A stretch of 64,000 nucleotides of DNA from Vanilla planifolia (taxonomy: Eukaryota; Streptophyta; Magnoliopsida; Asparagales; Orchidaceae): contig CM043878.1 of NCBI GenBank assembly GCA_023846275.1, positions 7,681,501 through 7,745,500 of the forward strand, given 5' to 3'. The translations under genes and the position numbers were made by a program. The notes beneath the pieces are model-generated. The model ran no database searches and was not told the DNA's origin. It saw nothing but the letters and a program-made list of their open reading frames with translations. This document shows, one piece after another, positions 59,440 to 64,000 of this stretch. The stretch's first letter is position 1. Every line of letters starts with the position of its first letter.

Positions 59440-60263
59440 GGCGGAGCGGTTCCCAGGTTAGCCGTTCCCGGGACTGCTACAATTCATAGTTTTCGCCGTC
59501 GTCTGCTTCCTCCAGAAATCCTGGGAGCTCTTCCGTGATGGAAAACTGAACTCTCGCAATGTAGAAAAAAAAAAAAAAAAAAAAAAAAAAAATGAAATTT
59601 CAATATATTAAACAAAAAAAATGTTCGTTTATTCTCACCACCCTTTTTAGCTTTGGTTATTTTTAGTCTTAAAAATAACAAAAAATCATAATATTTTTAT
59701 TAATATAAAAACATTTTTAAAATATGAAAGGATAATTTTTTTCTCGTCTAATATACATGTCGTAAATTAAAAAGATATGCTTTCAAATGGTTATCATATG
59801 AATAAAAATCACCTCCATATCTGACAAGAAGACCATCAACAAGAATACTCCACAGGCAGTTCATCTAAACAACAGGCTTTGCAAACAAGATGAAATATCC
59901 ATTGTCTCCCCATTCTTTGCCCCCTCCATTATACATTCCAATTAGATAACAAAAATGTACATAAATCAAAATTTTGTGAAGAATTTCCCTACATTTCCTA
60001 ATATTTCGAAACTATTTTTCCCATTTTTTTTTTTGCACCATTCTCACCGGAGCATGCAATGGCTATAGTTGATGATACAGTTTTCATTTGTAGAGACCAG
60101 GACAAGGTTACTGTAACGAAATTAATTAGTAACACGTCCAAGCTCACAAAGAGGAAAGAGTAGGAACAAAAAAAGTGGAAGGTAAAAAGCTGCAAGGGAA
60201 AACAGAAACAACTGTCCCTCACAAGCCGCCGTACCTTTTGGCATCTGCAACGGGGAGCGAGTC
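59440..60263. other. Spacer between the PPR gene and the lysine-rich gene
   Basis: This holds the PPR 5' flank, a 28-base poly-A tract (59565-59592), and the 3' flank of the upstream gene on the same strand. No other gene is seen. Confidence 0.65.
59565..59592. repeat. 28-base poly-A tract
   Basis: An uninterrupted A28 about 125 bases upstream of the PPR start codon. Confidence 0.95.
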
Positions 60264-61986
60264 TCAGAAGGGGACTACATAAGGCAGAGCAAAAACGTCG
60301 ACCGAGTCGATCCTCATTGCGCGAGCCCACACCTGGGGCACATCCTCGTCTTCGGGAGGCGCTTCGGGCTTCTGCCGAGAAGCAGCGCGCTTGAAAAGCC
60401 AGTCTTGTTCGTCAAATTCCGGCCATGCCTCCATTTTTGGAACGGTGTATACCTTGGTCAGATGTTTCGCATCCGGGTGAGGTGCTTTTGAAGAAACCTC
60501 GCCGTTCTCAACTAGGGTTCCAGAGGTGGGAGGAGGCTTTATGTTGCCATTATTATCCAATGTTGTATCAGGCTTCGACTGAGCGGCCAAATGTAACTCC
60601 AGTTTCCTACCATTCAACAGAGGTTGAGGGGATGAGGTTAACCTTGGCGACTTGTCGGGCCGAGCGTCATTCTCTGTGGAACATGGTATAACATAAGAGA
60701 TGCGATGCATGGAGAACTAAATTTGTCCATTAGCTATGTAAGATGGAGGAAATCAACTCACCGTGTAGAAAGCCATTAGTCTCCAGGTCCTTTCTTTTTT
60801 TGGTAGTTCCATCAGGAGCAAAAATGCCAGGTTTATTGTCTTTATGAGGGGCCAAGGGCTTGGGCCCCAAGTTACTGAATTTATTGTATTCTTCTTCTAC
60901 ATCTTCAACTTTCTTCACTATTTTCTCCTCCTTTTTCTTATCCTTGTGATGTCCATCATTGTTGTCCTTTGCTTTGGTCTTCTTCTCGATGTGATCTCGA
61001 ACCTTAGGTGCTTTACTATCGTTAGATAGCTTGTCCTCGGTTTTAACCTTTCTTTCAACCTTTTGGTACCCGTCTTTCTCCAGTGGTTGACCAATGGCGC
61101 TGTTTTTTCTTTGCTCTGAACTACAAGGGAGAGGAAAAATTTCACATCCTTGAAGTCTTCCCTTCTCCATAGGAGGTAAACCGCTAGTTCCACCAGTTTT
61201 AGTACGGATGGAAGAGACGTTTTCCGTTGATAGGCCCAAGATTTCATCTTTCTTTTGGGTTGGGAGACATGGAGAAGCAAATGTTGAGCCAATCTTTCCC
61301 TTGTCAATCCCAGGTGTAAAAGGACTCGAAAGAGTTTCTCTTTGGCCAAAATTTCTCTTATCCAATTCTGCTGTAGAGCTTGCAGTTTTCCTATGAACCA
61401 ACCCAAAGACACTTTCCATTGGGCGAGAGATCCCACGGCTTCCCGTTTGTGCAGTATTTCCATGAGTTTTACCTCTTTCTTTCTCCATGAAAGCAGCGGT
61501 GCTGCTGATCCAACTTCTCGAAAGAGAACTGGAAACATTCTCAATAGGCAAATCGTTAACACCATTTCTTTTTTGCGAACCATCTGCAAATCTTTCTTTC
61601 TGTGATGTAACAGCAACAGCTCCCATTCCTTCAACTTTTCGTTGAATAGATGAATTTGTGAAGCTCCCAACCATTCGATTTGATGCACCATCATCTCTAG
61701 TCCGCCTTCCCAACTCTTCCATGAGCTTAGAATCCTTTGCCTCTTCTGCCTTTGGCAAGCTTTTCTGCATGAGCAATTCATTGCGGACATCAATTCGATC
61801 TTCGGTTCTTCCATCTTCTAATATCCTTCCTTTCTCCTTATCCCTTTTCCTATCTTTGTGCTTTTCTTTTCGATCCTTCTTCTCCTTGTGTTTATCTTTG
61901 CTTCGATCTTTGTCCTTCTTCTCTTTGTGCTCTCTCTTTTCTTTATCCTTCTTCTCCTTTTTGTGCTTCTTCTCCTTGTGTTTTTC
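60264..61986 (-). CDS. Lysine-rich nuclear-type protein, 3' part (5' end outside window)
   Basis: Function unknown; databases often label such proteins myb-like protein X or glutamic acid-rich. Two coding exons are visible, 61986-60762 and 60673-60264, joining in phase to 544 residues plus stop. The visible part begins at an acceptor (tcttcag|GAA) with a highly charged block of Lys, Glu, Asp, His and Arg over about 60 residues (EKHKEKKHKKEKKDKEK), probably a nuclear signal or coiled helix. A long Ser-rich, low-complexity middle follows. The C terminus has recognisable conserved patches: EEYNKFSNLGPKPLAPHKD, KVYTVPKMEAWPEFDEQDWL and VPQVWARAMRIDSVDVFALP. From family knowledge a short first exon (MSRCFPFPPPGY-like) should precede it; I did not find one up to 64000, so the gene is taken as 5'-partial. 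Confidence 0.8.
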
Positions 61987-64000
61987 CTGAAGAAAGACAA
62001 CACCCATCTTCACAAAAACAAAATGAACTTTGAACTCAAAACAAATGAGTTCTATCAGTCAGTACAGGAACAAAGCAAATATAAAAAAAAGTTAACAACA
62101 AAAAAAAAATGCTAATGGATTACAAATTCAGAAGAATTAAAACTAAAATCTATTATAGATATTCTACCACTGCACTTACTTGACAGTTTCAGCAATTCCT
62201 TTTACATATAAAATTGAGAAGCTCTTCTTAAGTACTTTATATTCACGTAATAATCTTGTACACGAGGTTCCCCAAGATGACAGATTGCTCAGATTCTTTC
62301 TTTGCCTTATCCCTTTAAGTTCAATCAAGCGTAGACCCATTTGTTTCCATTTGAAAAGCAAATATCCAAATCATAGCCTCAAAAGTAAAATGGAAAGGGC
62401 TAACAAAATAAAAGATTATTAAAACCTTAGTCAAACCCAACAAGCCGTAGATCTAGAACGAGAGCTTCAATTATAAAAATGCCTAACAACTTATATTTCC
62501 AAGAAACAAAACCAATGGTTTCTGCATGAAATTATTTTATCAAGAAGAGAGATTAGAACATCTCTCAACCAAGAAATTAAAAATCACAAGTCCTATCATC
62601 ATCACACCACTGTCCTTCTTTGATGTTAGCTAAAATCAAAAGGAAAAGGATAACAACATTCTGTAGTCTACTGATGCACAAAGAATGCTAAAACAAATCT
62701 CTACAAAACTATATTGGGATAAGTACTGCAATCTAAGGCAAATGGTATGAATCCCCCTATTATATGAAGTCGATGGATCTACTTTCAAAAAGGCTAAAAC
62801 CCAAAAAATCCTCAGAGTTATGCACAAAAAATATAGCCAAAATTCGGACTTTTGTCCCTAAAAATGAATTGTGGGTTTTGGGTTATGTTGCAGTTCTACA
62901 CTTAGAGAAAAGAGAACTTGCAGATAAGATTGAAGAAGGAAGTTATGTAGTTCAGAAAATAAGCAACATATTAAATACAACAAAAGAAAAAGACTATGAT
63001 TTTATCAAATATAGTGGATGCCAATTCAGGTCAAGGGCTTTGGGTTGAGTTGGAGTTTTGATCTAACTCAAAAAACATATCCTAAACATGGTCAGCCAAA
63101 ACCGGACATAATAAACAATTGAATTGACGAGTCAATTTGTCCTAATAGAATAAACCCATCTTAATAAGAAAATTCATTGATTTTAGGTCAAAATAACCTA
63201 AAATAGGCATGCTAACATAATGTTTTTAACATACCAACTCAAACCTGAAAATAGAAAAGTGTAGTTAGAATAATTTATCAATTAAAAAGATAAGAAATTT
63301 TGTCTCCCTAATCCTAAACCTTGGTCCTTAACCCCAAGTTCAAATTATTAATAGATAAATATTGTACACTAACCATTATTTCCAAACCCCCTAATTACTA
63401 ATACCTAATACAATATCATTGAAACACTAACATCAACTTTAATAAAAAAACTAGTATTAGATTTAACTTTAAATTAAAAAAACAAGTAAATTTGGCCAAC
63501 GCAAAGACTTCAGCATTATTTGCAAATATATTGTCAGTTTAGAAAGAAGGTTTTGAAAAAAGAAATTTTATGTCAATGAAAAAAAAAGCTTTTGTTAAAA
63601 CTATGTTAAAAATGAACTTTGAAAAGAAGAAGCTTTTGAAAATTTGGTTTGAAATGTATTAATCAAACAAGCCTTGTAATTAATAACACATAATCATTAA
63701 TCATTGACTCCAAATTATTAATTTACAATATCCTTAATCTTTGGCCCTAGCTCTCGTGCTTTAATCCCTACAAACCTTCACAGCCTGCCAAACAAAAAAA
63801 AGTTTTGTTTGAGAGAAAAATCAAATGTTAGAATTTCCACCAAGTCTAGGTGAATTATCATCAAAGTGCTTAAAAACCCTAACAAATACCACAACTAGGT
63901 ACTTATTTAAAGATGTAATATATTCTAATTCCCTTATCGAACAAAATCCAACAAAATTATTTCAGGATGAACAAAGCAAAAGCTAATCATTTTGTCAAGT
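61987..64000 (-). other. Upstream intron of the lysine-rich gene
   Basis: Two kb of AT-rich sequence with no recognisable exon, RNA gene or repeat. It is probably an intron of the lysine-rich gene that extends beyond the window edge. Confidence 0.5.

Noticed and set aside
60918-61814. A 298-codon open frame in a second minus-strand frame
   Set aside because: It is a shadow of the lysine-rich exon, whose own frame is longer, spliced in phase and matches conserved patches.

Overview
This window is nuclear DNA of a flowering plant. The genes have many GT-AG introns, and the products are plant-specific: a FRA3-type WD40/inositol 5-phosphatase, a ROP-interactive CRIB protein, a PLS-class PPR protein and a GH17-CBM43 glucanase. 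The intergenic DNA is very AT-rich and carries decayed LTR retrotransposons. The sharp contrast between GC-rich exons (glucanase, first exon of the 5-phosphatase) and AT-rich surroundings would suit a non-grass monocot, but that is an inference. No bacterial, viral or organellar gene cluster was seen.

Layout from left to right. 1-1570: a diverged ~0.6 kb tandem duplication and the 5' flank. 1571-17158 (+): FRA3-like 5-phosphatase with 11 coding exons; its 7.8 kb intron 5 holds a decayed Ty1-copia element in the sense orientation. 17801-23326 (-): ribosomal protein eL32, with three coding exons and a 5 kb intron holding a six-copy 318-bp tandem array. 26883-30505 (+): FKBP62/ROF1-type co-chaperone, 13 exons. 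31050-39694 (-): ER-lumen FKBP15-type isomerase, six exons and a 7.3 kb intron full of repeats. 41484-43064 (-): secreted beta-1,3-glucanase. 46215-46287 (+): tRNA-Arg(ACG), with a duplicated 3' fragment next to it. 46789-49261 (-): small RING-finger protein. 51246-51830 (-): CRIB-motif RIC protein. 57493-59439 (-): intronless PPR protein, followed by an in-frame relic of its lost E+/DYW tail. 60264-61986 (-): 3' part of a lysine-rich nuclear-type protein that continues beyond the right edge.

The genes do not form a pathway or cluster. The exon models were joined by hand from splice sites, reading phase and family knowledge. All joined reading frames close exactly (1194, 133, 575, 151, 473, 141 and 172 residues), which supports them. 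I found no convincing new biological system. The points most worth checking are the stop-riddled PPR tail, the alternating 318/636-bp array inside the eL32 intron, the tRNA-fragment duplication, and the three neighbouring genes that each carry one giant intron.
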